Assembly (NCBI GenBank): GCA_030603065.1 | Contig: JAUVYN010000028.1 | Location: 1-37,987, forward strand | Direction: 5' to 3' | Length of the DNA stretch: 37,987 bases | Source: Pseudomonas sp. | Lineage (GTDB): Bacteria; Pseudomonadota; Gammaproteobacteria; Pseudomonadales; Pseudomonadaceae | Shown here: one piece after another, positions 10,854-18,586 of the stretch | Layout: every line of letters begins with the position of its first letter | Numbering within the stretch: position 1 is the first letter of the stretch | Made by a program: the position numbers and the translations under genes | Notes under the pieces: model-generated | Seen by the model: the letters and a program-made list of their open reading frames with translations, nothing else | Databases searched by the model: none | Told to the model about the DNA's origin: nothing

Positions 10854-11378
10854 ATGAAAACGACAGGCTGGCTGGTAGTGGCAGGTGCGCTGGCGATAGG
10901 CAGCGTGCAGGCTGCCACCGAGGTGACTATCCACAGGGTGACCGAAGAGGGCATCGGAAAGGCGCACGGCACGATCACTATCAGTGAAACCGAGTACGGT
11001 CTACTGTTCACTCCTGATCTCACGGACCTGCCCCTGCAAGGCATCCAGGGATTTCACGTGCATGAAAATGGGAGTTGCGCCCCAGGTACTGAGGATGGCG
11101 AGACGGTTGCTGGTCTGGCAGCGGGTGGGCACTTCGACCCGCAGGACACAGGCGAACATCTTGGCCCCTACGGCGAAGGGCATCTAGGCGACCTGCCAGC
11201 GCTTTACGTGGAGGAGGGCGGTCGCGCCGACTATCCGGTGCTGGCGCCGAGAATACGCTCGGTCGAGCAGATATCAGGACGCACCCTGATGATCCACGAG
11301 GGTGGCGACAACCATTCGGATCACCCCGAACAGCTTGGTGGGGGTGGGGCTCGCATCCTTTGTGGAGTTATCCCCTAG
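10854..11378 (+). CDS. sodC: Periplasmic Cu/Zn superoxide dismutase
   Basis: Dismutates superoxide to hydrogen peroxide and oxygen in the periplasm. The protein is 174 residues; residues 1-20 are a signal peptide ending VQA. Copper ligands are His68 and His70 (GFHVH), His93 (GGHFDP) and His148 (LMIHEG). His93 bridges to zinc, with His102, His110 and Asp113 (HLGPYGEGHLGD) as the other zinc ligands. Cys75 and Cys170 form the conserved disulfide. The start at 10854 is chosen because it gives a clean signal peptide and a GAGG ribosome site seven bases upstream. Its stop overlaps the stop of the convergent TVP38 gene (CTAG). Confidence 0.96.
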   Translation: MKTTGWLVVAGALAIGSVQAATEVTIHRVTEEGIGKAHGTITISETEYGLLFTPDLTDLPLQGIQGFHVHENGSCAPGTEDGETVAGLAAGGHFDPQDTGEHLGPYGEGHLGDLPALYVEEGGRADYPVLAPRIRSVEQISGRTLMIHEGGDNHSDHPEQLGGGGARILCGVIP

Positions 11379-12040
11379 GCCTCACTATCCTTGAGCTGGC
11401 GGTTTCTGAGCAGCCTTTTTCCGAGCCCACCGAGCGCTAGCAGCGCAGCAAGCAGGATCAGGGGCACCATGGTGGACCAGCCCAACGCTTCCTCGGCCTG
11501 GCTGGCGTTGACCATGCCCTGCACGGCGTGGGCATACACGGTGAACTTGACCCCGAGGCCGAGCAGTGCCGCCAGCAGAAAGCCTGTCAGGGGCAGCCGA
11601 AGTACTCCGGCGGAAAGGTTGATGAAGGCGTGGGGAAAGCCCGGCATGATGCGTAGGGCGCACTGAAAGAGAAAGTCGCTGCGCTGGGCGAGCATCTGCA
11701 AAACCTGGCGGGCCAGGCGGGTCGGACGCCAGTGCTCACCCAGGCCTGCGCCCACACGATAGGCCCCGAAGGCGCCAGCAACGCAGCCGAGCGTGACCAG
11801 TGGAACGCTGATGAATGCAGGTTGAAAGGGTGCGATCAGCCAGAACCCCAGGCTGCCCGGCAGGCCAAAGGTCATCATCAGAGCCATGCCGATGACGATC
11901 CCCGCCAGGGCCAGGGGGTGCCCGGTCATTGCTGCACCCCACCGAAACAGATCCGCCGTGCTTACCGAAAACAGCCCGGCCAGCAGTACCAGGATGATTG
12001 CCGCCAGGGCGAGCAGGGGCCAACGTGCGTTGCGAGACAT
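11375..12040 (-). CDS. TVP38/TMEM64 family (VTT domain) membrane protein
   Basis: A 221-residue inner-membrane protein with about five to six hydrophobic segments. The VTT/SNARE-associated core is visible: GMALMMTFGLPGSLGFWLIAP, then GCVAGAFGAYRVGAGLG, the motif RIMPGFPHAFINLSAG and a GLGVKFTVYAHAVQG segment. The tail is basic (KRLLRNRQ). Family members have been linked to lipid scrambling or metal ion handling in bacteria, but the substrate here is unknown. A good Shine-Dalgarno (CAGGAG) is five bases before the ATG. It is divergent from the DUF924 gene, with 50 bases between. Confidence 0.88.
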   Translation of the reverse strand: MSRNARWPLLALAAIILVLLAGLFSVSTADLFRWGAAMTGHPLALAGIVIGMALMMTFGLPGSLGFWLIAPFQPAFISVPLVTLGCVAGAFGAYRVGAGLGEHWRPTRLARQVLQMLAQRSDFLFQCALRIMPGFPHAFINLSAGVLRLPLTGFLLAALLGLGVKFTVYAHAVQGMVNASQAEEALGWSTMVPLILLAALLALGGLGKRLLRNRQLKDSEA

Positions 12041-12090
12041 TCAAACTCCTGGACCGAGCGGGACAATGTATCGACAACAGGGAGAACCCC

Positions 12091-12627
12091 GTGGACGAAA
12101 GAGTTTTGAGCTTCTGGTTCGAGGAGATCGAGCCAGCCATGTGGTGGAAGAAGGATACCGCCTTTGACCAGTCCATTGCGACGCGGTTCGGCGACCTTCA
12201 TCGGGCCGCTGCCCAGGGCGAGCTTGAAGCCTGGCGCAGCTCGGCGCGTGGGCGTCTGGCAGAAATCATTCTGCTCGACCAGTTCTCGCGCAACATTCAT
12301 CGGGACAGGCCCGAAGCCTTTGCCCAGGATACGGCGGCTCTCGTGCTCGCCCAGGAAGCGATTGCCCACGGCTGTGCTGAGAAGTTGAGTCTGCCGGAGC
12401 GGAGCTTTCTGTACATGCCATTCATGCACAGCGAGTCGCTGCGCATTCATGACCGGGCACTGCAGTTGTTTTCGGAGCCGGGCCTGGAGGACAGTCTCGA
12501 CTTCGAAAAGCGCCACCGGGCTATCATTGAACGTTTCGGACGTTATCCGCATCGCAATGCCATACTTGGAAGAGCCTCCACTGCCGAGGAGCTGGCGTTT
12601 CTGCAGACGCCGGGCTCGTCTTTCTAG
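12091..12627 (+). CDS. DUF924 family protein
   Basis: A 178-residue soluble protein of the DUF924 family, whose biochemical role is unclear; the fold is an alpha-helical TPR-like repeat. Family landmarks: VLSFWFEE at the N-terminus, MWWKKDTAFDQSIATRFG, RLAEIILLDQFSRNIHRD near residue 55, the conserved LPERSFLYMPFMHSE, and FEKRHRAIIERFGRYPHRNAILGR near the end. The start is a GTG at 12091, seven bases after a GGGAG ribosome site. The in-frame upstream extension does not resemble the family. It is followed 45 bases later by the lipoprotein gene. Confidence 0.88.
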   Translation: MDERVLSFWFEEIEPAMWWKKDTAFDQSIATRFGDLHRAAAQGELEAWRSSARGRLAEIILLDQFSRNIHRDRPEAFAQDTAALVLAQEAIAHGCAEKLSLPERSFLYMPFMHSESLRIHDRALQLFSEPGLEDSLDFEKRHRAIIERFGRYPHRNAILGRASTAEELAFLQTPGSSF

Positions 12628-12672
12628 GATGCATGCGAGCGGCGCGGGCCGGTTGATCAATAAGGAACCTTG

Positions 12673-13980
12673 ATGAAGAACATGTTGCACTGGCTTTGCC
12701 TGCTCGCGCCGTGGGTGCTCGCGGGGTGCTCGGAGCCCGCCAGGGACGAGCCCGGCCGACCGCTCACCACGCCCGAGAGCGAAGAGCACCTGGAACTGCG
12801 CGGAAGTCTGAATTACAACGCGCGGATTGCTCTGCAGCCGGAAAGCGAGGCGATAGTCGAGCTGGTTCGTTTGCAGGTCGAGGCCGAGCCCAACGAGCAG
12901 ACAGTGGCAGATCAGCAGATCGGTCTGGTCGGCCGTCAGGTCCCCATCAATTTCACCCTGGAAGTACCGCGCAGCCTGCTTGGGGCCGATGAGCGCTATG
13001 AATTGCGTGCCCGGATTCGTGAAAGCGGAAAGGTTTCCTGGCAGGCCGATGCGCTGCCGCTTGGCACGCTTGAGGAGAGTCTTGATCTGGGCGAACTCGT
13101 GCTGTTGCCCGCACGTTCTGCAGGGTTTTCCAGCATTCTCGAGTGTGGCCAGCTGCAGATCAGCGCGGGCTACGAGGGCGCCGACCTGATTCTGCAGGTC
13201 GCGGGTGATCGCTATCGCATGTTGCCGGTCCGCAGCGCATCGGGCGCACGTTTCGAGGCTGAAGGCGACCCCTCCACCCGGTTTTCCAGCAAGGGCGAAA
13301 ATGCCCTGCTGGTGCTGCAAGGTCAGCCCTATCCGGAATGCGTGCCCCCAGGGCTGCTGCCGCAGCCATTCACCGCACGGGGTAACGAGCCCTTCTGGGA
13401 TCTGACCATGGAGCACCAGCAGCTCTCGCTGAATCGTATCGATGAACAATTGCTCGATGCCGCGCCCTATGAGGCGGGCGTCGCGGACAGCAACAGCCAG
13501 AGCTATATGGTCGACGCCGACCCGCCTGTGGAAGTAGAGGTGCACCGTGAGGTTTGCTATGACAGCATGACCGGCATACCCTATCCGGCCAGGGTCGAAG
13601 TGAAGTTGGCAGATGCCATACTGCAGGGCTGTGGTGGGCAGCCGGAACGCCTGCTGCAAGGTGTCGAATGGGTGTTCGAGGAGATCGCGGGCGACGCGCC
13701 GCTGACCGATTCACGCGTTTCGCTGATCTTCTATCCGAACAACCGCTTTGCCGGCCAGGCTTCCTGCAACAACCTGATGGGTGAATACGAACTCACCGGC
13801 GAGGCGCTGACGCTGAGTCGTGCGGTCACTACCCGCAAGGCCTGCAGTGCAGCGGTAATGGAGCAGGAGGTGCGCTTCGTCGATACCCTTGAGCGGGTTC
13901 GCGGTTTTGCCTTTGCCGACGACGGTTCACTGATGTTGCTGACCCGGGACGAAGAGATACTCAAGGCCCGCCGCGACTGA
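12673..13980 (+). CDS. Four-domain lipoprotein: YbaY-like, MliC-like, COG3650-like and META (HslJ) domains
   Basis: A 435-residue predicted outer-membrane lipoprotein. The lipobox is LAGC with lipidated Cys19, and Ser at +2 argues for the outer membrane. A YbaY-like domain lies around 40-146, and an MliC-like (lysozyme-inhibitor) segment around 157-224 with Cys158 and Cys223. A COG3650-like domain spans about 232-325 (GNEPFWDLTM; Cys295, Cys320), and a META/HslJ domain about 330-433 (SCNNLMGEYEL; Cys365, Cys391). An envelope-stress or lysozyme-defence role is suggested by the domain families only. ATG at 12673 follows TTG in frame; AAGGAACCTTG gives the ribosome site. Domain calls are by eye. 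Confidence 0.85.
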   Translation: MKNMLHWLCLLAPWVLAGCSEPARDEPGRPLTTPESEEHLELRGSLNYNARIALQPESEAIVELVRLQVEAEPNEQTVADQQIGLVGRQVPINFTLEVPRSLLGADERYELRARIRESGKVSWQADALPLGTLEESLDLGELVLLPARSAGFSSILECGQLQISAGYEGADLILQVAGDRYRMLPVRSASGARFEAEGDPSTRFSSKGENALLVLQGQPYPECVPPGLLPQPFTARGNEPFWDLTMEHQQLSLNRIDEQLLDAAPYEAGVADSNSQSYMVDADPPVEVEVHREVCYDSMTGIPYPARVEVKLADAILQGCGGQPERLLQGVEWVFEEIAGDAPLTDSRVSLIFYPNNRFAGQASCNNLMGEYELTGEALTLSRAVTTRKACSAAVMEQEVRFVDTLERVRGFAFADDGSLMLLTRDEEILKARRD

Positions 13981-14017
13981 GCGGGTTCATAGATGCAATC
14001 GGACAAGGAAACAAGGA

Positions 14018-14599
14018 ATGCTGGCGCTGCTGATCGGTTTGGTGTTGTTTCTCGGAGTTCACTCATTGGGCATGGTGGCTCACGGGTGGCGTAATTCGAT
14101 GGTCGAGCGACTTGGCCGCGGGCCCTGGATGGGCCTTTATGCGCTGGTTTCGCTCGTAGGCTTCATCCTCATCGTCTGGGGGTTCGGTCAGGCGCGCATG
14201 GCGCCAACCTGGGTCTGGGTACCCCCGGTCTGGACCCGACACATGGCGGCGCTACTTACCCTGCCGGCGTTCATTCTGCTGGTTGCTGCCTATCTGCCCG
14301 GTTCGCACATCAAGTCGCGCGTCGGTCATTCGATGCTGCTGGGGACCAAGATCTGGGCGCTCGCCCATCTACTGTCCAACGGGACCCTCCATGAAATTAT
14401 CCTATTCGGCAGCTTCCTTGCCTGGTCGGTGGCATTGTTCATCGTGTTGCGCAAGCGGGACCGGGCCAACGCCATTCATTATCCGGTCGTCGGCCTGAGC
14501 CGGGATATCGCCGTGATCGTGGTGGGCGTTGGCGCCTGGGCCGCGTTCGCACTATGGCTGCACCGCGTGCTGATCGGCGTTCATCCGTTCTTCGGCTGA
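14018..14599 (+). CDS. NnrU family integral membrane protein
   Basis: A 193-residue polytopic membrane protein with about five to six hydrophobic helices (for example LLIGLVLFLGVHSLGMVAHGW at the N-terminus and LTLPAFILLVAAYLPG mid-protein). The NnrU signature appears as HIKSRVGHSMLLGTKIWALAHLLSNGTLHEIILFG, with paired His residues that may bind heme or a quinone. In denitrifiers NnrU is needed for nitrite/nitric oxide reductase expression or maturation. No denitrification genes are nearby, so the specific role here is unknown. An AAGGA ribosome site precedes the ATG, 37 bases after the lipoprotein stop, so the two may share a transcript. Confidence 0.88.
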   Translation: MLALLIGLVLFLGVHSLGMVAHGWRNSMVERLGRGPWMGLYALVSLVGFILIVWGFGQARMAPTWVWVPPVWTRHMAALLTLPAFILLVAAYLPGSHIKSRVGHSMLLGTKIWALAHLLSNGTLHEIILFGSFLAWSVALFIVLRKRDRANAIHYPVVGLSRDIAVIVVGVGAWAAFALWLHRVLIGVHPFFG

Positions 14600-14718
14600 C
14601 ATCCCAATAAGAGTACCTGCCTCCAGGTGACAGGTCGGTCGCCGCTCAGTAATGTGGAGCAATGGTGCGAACACAGGCGCCGGCCGTGCCGGCCGGCGAC
14701 CTAGCTCAGGAGTCGAAC

Positions 14719-15690
14719 ATGCAGCTGTTGTACCCCGAGATCAAACCCTTCGCTCGTCATGAGCTTGCAGTCGAACAACCCCATGTGCTCTACGCCGACG
14801 AGAGCGGCCAGGAAGATGGACTACCCGTCGTATTCATTCACGGTGGCCCCGGAGCGGGATGCGACAGCCTGAGTCGGCGGTTCTTCGATCCCTCCGTCTA
14901 TCGCATCATCACCTTCGACCAGCGCGGCGCAGGGCGCTCCACACCCCACGCCAGCCTGGAAAACAACACCACCGCGCACCTGATCGAAGATCTGGAAGCC
15001 CTGCGCGAGCATCTGGGTATCGAGAAGTGGGTGCTTTTTGGCGGCTCCTGGGGCTCGACCCTGGCGCTGGCCTACGCGCAGGCGCATCCGGACCGGGTAA
15101 TGGGCATGATCCTGCGTGGCATCTTCCTTTGCCGGAAACAGGACATCCACTGGTTCTATCAGGAGGGCGCCAGCCACATCTTCCCTGACTACTGGGAAGA
15201 CTACGTCTCGCTGATTCCCGAGGACGAGCGCCACGACATGGTCAGCGCCTACTATCGCCGCCTGACCGGGGATGACGAGATCTGCCGCATGCACGCCGCC
15301 AAGGCCTGGTCGATCTGGGAGGGCCGCTGCGCCACCCTGCGTCCGAGCGCGCAGGTGGTCGATCGCTTCAGTGATGCCCGCCGCGCCTATTCGATTGCAC
15401 GCATCGAATGTCACTATTTCGTCAACGACTCCTTTCTGGAGCCGGACCAGCTGCTGCGTGACATGGACAGGATCGCGCACATACCGGGCATCATCGTCCA
15501 CGGTCGCTATGACATGGTGTGCCCGCTGGACAACGCCTATGCGCTGCACCAGCGCTGGCCGGGTAGCGAGCTGCAGATCATCCGTGATGCCGGCCACGCC
15601 GCATCGGAGGCTGGTATTGCCGATGCGCTGGTCCGTGCAACGCAGGCGATGGCCCGGCAACTGCTGGATCTTGCTCCGCAGGCTGAATAG
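14719..15690 (+). CDS. pip: Proline iminopeptidase
   Basis: Cytoplasmic serine exopeptidase that removes N-terminal proline from peptides (alpha/beta-hydrolase, family S33). It has 323 residues. The oxyanion motif HGGPG is at 41-45, followed by DQRGAGRS, and the nucleophile is Ser110 in GGSWGS. Asp265 in GRYDMVCP and His293 in DAGHAASE complete the triad. The start at 14719 gives the family N-terminus MQLLYPEIKPF with CAGGAG upstream; the 19 in-frame residues before it are not family-like. Its TAG stop shares one base with the GTG start of dtd, so the two are translationally coupled. Confidence 0.95.
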   Translation: MQLLYPEIKPFARHELAVEQPHVLYADESGQEDGLPVVFIHGGPGAGCDSLSRRFFDPSVYRIITFDQRGAGRSTPHASLENNTTAHLIEDLEALREHLGIEKWVLFGGSWGSTLALAYAQAHPDRVMGMILRGIFLCRKQDIHWFYQEGASHIFPDYWEDYVSLIPEDERHDMVSAYYRRLTGDDEICRMHAAKAWSIWEGRCATLRPSAQVVDRFSDARRAYSIARIECHYFVNDSFLEPDQLLRDMDRIAHIPGIIVHGRYDMVCPLDNAYALHQRWPGSELQIIRDAGHAASEAGIADALVRATQAMARQLLDLAPQAE

Positions 15691-16127
15691 TGAAGGGATT
15701 GCTGCAGCGCGTCAGCCAGGCGCGCGTCGAGGTGGCAGGTGAAGTGGTCGGTGCCATCGACCATGGCCTGCTGGTACTGGTTGGTATCGAGCCCCAGGAT
15801 GACCGGGCAACTGCCGACAAGCTGCTCCAGCGCCTGCTCAGATACAGGGTATTCAATGACGCGCAGGGCCGCATGAACGCCTCCCTGCAGGATGTCGGCG
15901 GCGGGCTTTTGCTGGTCTCCCAGTTCACCCTGGCCGCTGACACCCGCAAGGGGCTGCGCCCCGGATTTTCCACCGCCGCCGCGCCCGACAAGGCGGCCGA
16001 ACTGTTCGACTACCTGCTGAGTCAGGCCCGGGCAGCCCATCCGCTGGTCGCGACCGGGCGGTTTGGTGCCGACATGCAGGTGCATCTGGTCAACTCCGGG
16101 CCGGTCACCATCATGCTCGAGGTCTGA
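15690..16127 (+). CDS. dtd: D-aminoacyl-tRNA deacylase
   Basis: Hydrolyses D-aminoacyl-tRNA (for example D-Tyr-tRNA) to recycle mischarged tRNA. The 145-residue length is standard. Hallmarks are LLQRVSQARVEV at the N-terminus, the SQFTLAAD active-site motif near residue 75, and the cross-subunit NSGPVTIMLEV motif at the C-terminus, which carries the chirality-checking Gly-Pro pair. The start is a GTG that overlaps the stop of the iminopeptidase gene by one base. This pip-dtd pairing is common in pseudomonads. A convergent hairpin follows. Confidence 0.96.
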   Translation: MKGLLQRVSQARVEVAGEVVGAIDHGLLVLVGIEPQDDRATADKLLQRLLRYRVFNDAQGRMNASLQDVGGGLLLVSQFTLAADTRKGLRPGFSTAAAPDKAAELFDYLLSQARAAHPLVATGRFGADMQVHLVNSGPVTIMLEV

Positions 16128-16132
16128 CCTGA

Positions 16133-16154
16133 GCTGCGCCGTGCCCGGCGCAGC
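16133..16154. terminator. Hairpin between dtd and the convergent isomerase gene
   Basis: Eight-base perfect arms GCTGCGCC and GGCGCAGC around GTGCCC are followed on the plus strand by the T-rich ATCTCTTCTTC. This fits a terminator for pip-dtd. Confidence 0.65.
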
Positions 16155-16163
16155 ATCTCTTCT

Positions 16164-16754
16164 TCAGCCTTTGGCCAGCTCCGCCTCGACCCAATCCAGC
16201 CGATCCTGGCCAAAGAACATCTCGCCCCCGACGAAGAATGTTGGCGCGCCGAACACGCCGCGCCTCACCGCCTCCTCGGTAGTCGCCTTGAGGCGGTCCT
16301 TCACGGCCTGATCACCCAGCTTGCCCTGCAGCTCGGCAGGATCGAAACCCGCCTCGGCCAGCACCCGCATCGCGATGTCCGGCTGGCCCATGTCCAGCTC
16401 ATCCACCCACATGCCCTTGAATACCGCAGCCAGGTAAGGCTGAAAGCGCTCAGTATTCAGATAGGCTTCGGCGCCGCGCATCAGCTGCAGCGTGTTGATC
16501 GGAAAATAGGGGTTGTGATTGAGCGGGACGCCGTAGCGGTCCGCATGGCGCTTGAAGTCCAGACGGGTGTAATTGCCCTTGGCCTCCACGCTGCCCGGGG
16601 GACGGTTGCCAATGGCATGGAATACCCCGCCAAGCAGCATCGGCCGATACACGACCTCTGCTCCGGTACGCTCGGTGATGGCCGGCAGCTGGGTCCAGGC
16701 CAGATAGCTTGCCGGGCTGCCGACGTCGAAGAAAAACTCGATCTGTTTGCTCAT
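16164..16754 (-). CDS. 2-hydroxychromene-2-carboxylate isomerase-like (DsbA-fold, kappa-class GST) protein
   Basis: A 196-residue thioredoxin/DsbA-fold protein of the HCCA isomerase / kappa glutathione transferase family. These enzymes use glutathione and a conserved Ser; the Ser here is Ser13 in FFFDVGSPASYLAW. Other family marks are YRPMLLGGVF, PINTLQLMRG and the C-terminal GVFGAPTFFVGGEMFFGQDRLDWVE. No naphthalene-degradation genes are present, so the substrate is probably another electrophile. The start at 16754 is set by a GGAG eight bases upstream. It lies 10 bases after the SDR stop, so the two form an operon. Confidence 0.9.
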   Translation of the reverse strand: MSKQIEFFFDVGSPASYLAWTQLPAITERTGAEVVYRPMLLGGVFHAIGNRPPGSVEAKGNYTRLDFKRHADRYGVPLNHNPYFPINTLQLMRGAEAYLNTERFQPYLAAVFKGMWVDELDMGQPDIAMRVLAEAGFDPAELQGKLGDQAVKDRLKATTEEAVRRGVFGAPTFFVGGEMFFGQDRLDWVEAELAKG

Positions 16755-16764
16755 GTGTGTCTCC

Positions 16765-17493
16765 TCAGAAGGTTTCCATCCAGGGCCGCAGGTCCAGCTC
16801 GTGCGTCCAGGCGTCCCTTGGCTGGCAGTGCAGTTGCCAGTACTGCTCGGCAATGTGATCAGGGTTCAGGATGCCGTCCTGACCCTTGAGCGCATAGCGC
16901 TCGGGAAAGTTGTCGCGGATGAAGGCGGTGTCGATGGCGCCGTCGATAATCGGGTGGGCTACGTGGATGCCCTTCGGCCCGAGTTCCCGGGCCATGCTCT
17001 GGGCCAGTGCACGCAGCGCGAACTTGGCGCTGGCGAAGGCGCAGAAGCCACTGCTGCCGCGCAGCGAAGCGGTCGCACCGGTGAAGATAATGGTGCCGCG
17101 GCCGCGGGGCAGCATTACCCGGGCCGCTTCCCGCCCGGCCAGAAAGCCCGCTAGCGCGGCCATCTCCCAGACCTTGCGATAAACCCGTTCGGTCGTCTCG
17201 GTAATGGAAAAACGCACGTTGGCGCCTATGTTGAACACCACCACCTCGATATCCCCGATGTCGCGCTCGATCTGCTGGAACAGGGCCGCCGTCTGCTCCT
17301 CACTGCGTGCGTCGCTGCCGAAGGGGTAGGCCGTGCCGCCTTCCTGGCGGATGCGTTGCACCAGCGGCTCGAGCTGGTCTGCGTTACGCCGCGTCACGCA
17401 GGTGGCGAAGCCTTCGCGGGCGAAGCGCCGCGCGATCGCCCCCCCGGTCGCGTCACCGGCCCCGATGATGAGGGCGACGGGTTGTCTGTCCAT
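16765..17493 (-). CDS. Short-chain dehydrogenase/reductase-like protein with Phe replacing the catalytic Tyr
   Basis: A 242-residue Rossmann-fold protein of the SDR family. The nucleotide-binding loop is GAGDATGG (11-18), less canonical than TGxxxGxG, and VVVFNIGAN replaces the usual NNAG. At the active site the YxxxK motif reads FASAK: Phe153 stands in place of Tyr while Lys157 is kept, and the usual Ser position is also altered (Ala140, with Ser143 near). I recall a described SDR subgroup with exactly this Tyr-to-Phe change. Normal SDR chemistry is therefore doubtful. It is co-transcribed with the isomerase-like gene and divergent from the HxlR regulator. Confidence 0.9.
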   Translation of the reverse strand: MDRQPVALIIGAGDATGGAIARRFAREGFATCVTRRNADQLEPLVQRIRQEGGTAYPFGSDARSEEQTAALFQQIERDIGDIEVVVFNIGANVRFSITETTERVYRKVWEMAALAGFLAGREAARVMLPRGRGTIIFTGATASLRGSSGFCAFASAKFALRALAQSMARELGPKGIHVAHPIIDGAIDTAFIRDNFPERYALKGQDGILNPDHIAEQYWQLHCQPRDAWTHELDLRPWMETF

Positions 17494-17506
17494 GCTGCTG
17501 TCCTCG

Positions 17507-17564
17507 CTTGTAAGTTCTTTTGTGGAATGGACCAAGAGTCGGTTTCTTTTTGGAACTTGTCAAG
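17507..17564. promoter_or_regulatory. Paired inverted half-sites between the HxlR regulator and the SDR gene
   Basis: CTTGTAAGTTC (17507-17517) and GAACTTGTCAAG (17553-17564) are near-perfect inverse complements; allowing a one-base gap they share CTTG and AAGTTC. They lie in the 105-base divergent intergenic region. A possible -10 TATGGT for the regulator follows the right half, at 17566-17571. This looks like an HxlR-family operator controlling both directions. Confidence 0.45.
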
Positions 17565-17598
17565 CTATGGTAGCCGCAACGGCAAAGGAGACATCGCA

Positions 17599-18084
17599 AT
17601 GCGCTGGGAAGAACTCGATCAACAGCCCTGCTCGCTGGCGCGCACGCTGTCGGTAATTGGAGACCGCTGGACGCTCATGGTCCTGCGCGACTGCTTTCTT
17701 GGCGTGAGGCGCTTCGAGGCCTTCGAGCGCCGCCTCGGCATCACCCGCCACCTGCTGGCCGACCGACTGAAAAAGCTGGTCGAAGCCGGCGTGCTGATCA
17801 AGTCGCCTTATCAGGAACGACCGTTGAGGGAGGAGTACCGGCTGACCGAAAAGGGCCTGGAGCTGCACCCGGTTCTGCTGGCGCTGGTGCAATGGGGCGA
17901 CCGCCACATGGCCGACCAGCGCGGCGCCCCCGTCCTGCACCGCCACAAGGGCTGCGGACAGATCATGAGGCCGGTGCTGGTGTGTTCGGAGTGTGGCGAG
18001 CCGGTAACGGCGAGGGATGTGCTGGTGGAGCAGGGGCGGGGCTGGGAAGGGGAAGAGGTGGTGCCCCGCAAGCAGCAGGGCTAG
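17599..18084 (+). CDS. HxlR family winged-helix transcriptional regulator
   Basis: A 161-residue DNA-binding regulator. The HxlR domain spans about 10-100: CSLARTLSVIGDRWTLMVLRDCFLG, then RFEAFERRLGITRHLLADRLKKLVEAGVL (recognition helix region), the beta-wing RPLREEYRLTEKG and a dimerisation helix. The C-terminal extension has a zinc-ribbon-like pattern (HRHKGCGQIM ... CSECGEPV), with Cys residues that might bind metal or sense electrophiles. The start at 17599 follows AAAGGAG by eight bases. It is transcribed divergently from the SDR/isomerase pair, so it probably regulates that operon and itself. Confidence 0.92.
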   Translation: MRWEELDQQPCSLARTLSVIGDRWTLMVLRDCFLGVRRFEAFERRLGITRHLLADRLKKLVEAGVLIKSPYQERPLREEYRLTEKGLELHPVLLALVQWGDRHMADQRGAPVLHRHKGCGQIMRPVLVCSECGEPVTARDVLVEQGRGWEGEEVVPRKQQG

Positions 18085-18191
18085 AGGCGGAGCCGGGAAA
18101 CCTTCGCTGTTTTCAATTTGTCCTCCCTGGCCTGGTATTAGTGATTTGAGGTTGAGTGAGCGTCGGACTCAGGCGAGGCGGGTCTCAAGGA

Positions 18192-18479
18192 TTAGAATCG
18201 AGAGTCGTTTTCACATGGAATGCCATCACGGTCACCATCCATTTTGGTATTTGGGCAGTTTCTCGTGAAAAACTCAGCTTCCGCTCTCGAGGTCATTTGG
18301 CTGCAGTACTGCCGCCCGTCACACCTGAAGCTAGGTTGAGTGCTTTGAGTAGCTACTTCCCTACGAACATCTCCTGAGCCCGAGCTGCTGTACACGGGGC
18401 TTGGCGCAGTATCAATGTTTTTTGTGTAAAGGTTCCACGCACCGAAACCTAAAAGAGCTATAAAAATGATCTTTTTCAA
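18192..18479 (-). CDS. Excalibur calcium-binding domain small protein
   Basis: A 95-residue protein (97 if TTG at 18485 is used). A hydrophobic N-terminal segment (KKIIFIALLGFGAWNLY) acts as signal or membrane anchor. It is followed by a Ser-rich linker and the Excalibur domain: FRCDGRQYCSQMTS, AEAEFFTRNCPN and the calcium-loop motif MDGDRDGIPCE at the end. The family binds Ca2+ in extracellular proteins and nuclease-like enzymes. No ATG is available. TTG at 18479 is preferred because TAAGG lies seven bases upstream. Its codons are more A/T-rich than its neighbours. It lies just beyond the last attC of the cassette array; whether it is itself a cassette is unclear. Confidence 0.8.
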   Translation of the reverse strand: MKKIIFIALLGFGAWNLYTKNIDTAPSPVYSSSGSGDVRREVATQSTQPSFRCDGRQYCSQMTSRAEAEFFTRNCPNTKMDGDRDGIPCENDSRF

Positions 18480-18502
18480 ACTCAATACCTTAAGTTGATA
18501 GC

Positions 18503-18573
18503 GCTTTGACGCTCAGGTTCGGCCGCGTTGTGGAGCGCAGCGGAACAACGTCGGCTGCAACCTGTTGTTAGAC
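18503..18573 (-). repeat. attC site B (integron recombination site), 3' end of the nuclease cassette
   Basis: On the minus strand this 71-base element begins with the R'' box GTCTAAC (18573-18567), 13 bases after the nuclease stop codon. It contains an imperfect palindrome: ACAGGTTGCAGCCGACG pairs with CGCGGCCGAACCTG. The R' side reads GTCAAAGC, which departs from GTTRRRY. The R'' box is the exact complement of the boundary heptamer GTTAGAC at the 5' end of the same cassette, as expected of a true cassette. Confidence 0.8.
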
Positions 18574-18586
18574 ATTTTCTAGTCGA

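Noticed and set aside
18085-18191. A third attC starting with ACTCAAC (18157-18151, minus strand) after the Excalibur gene
   Set aside because: The heptamer fits RYYYAAC, but no GTTRRRY partner or central palindrome follows within 110 bases, and it does not complement the cassette boundary GTCAAAGC.
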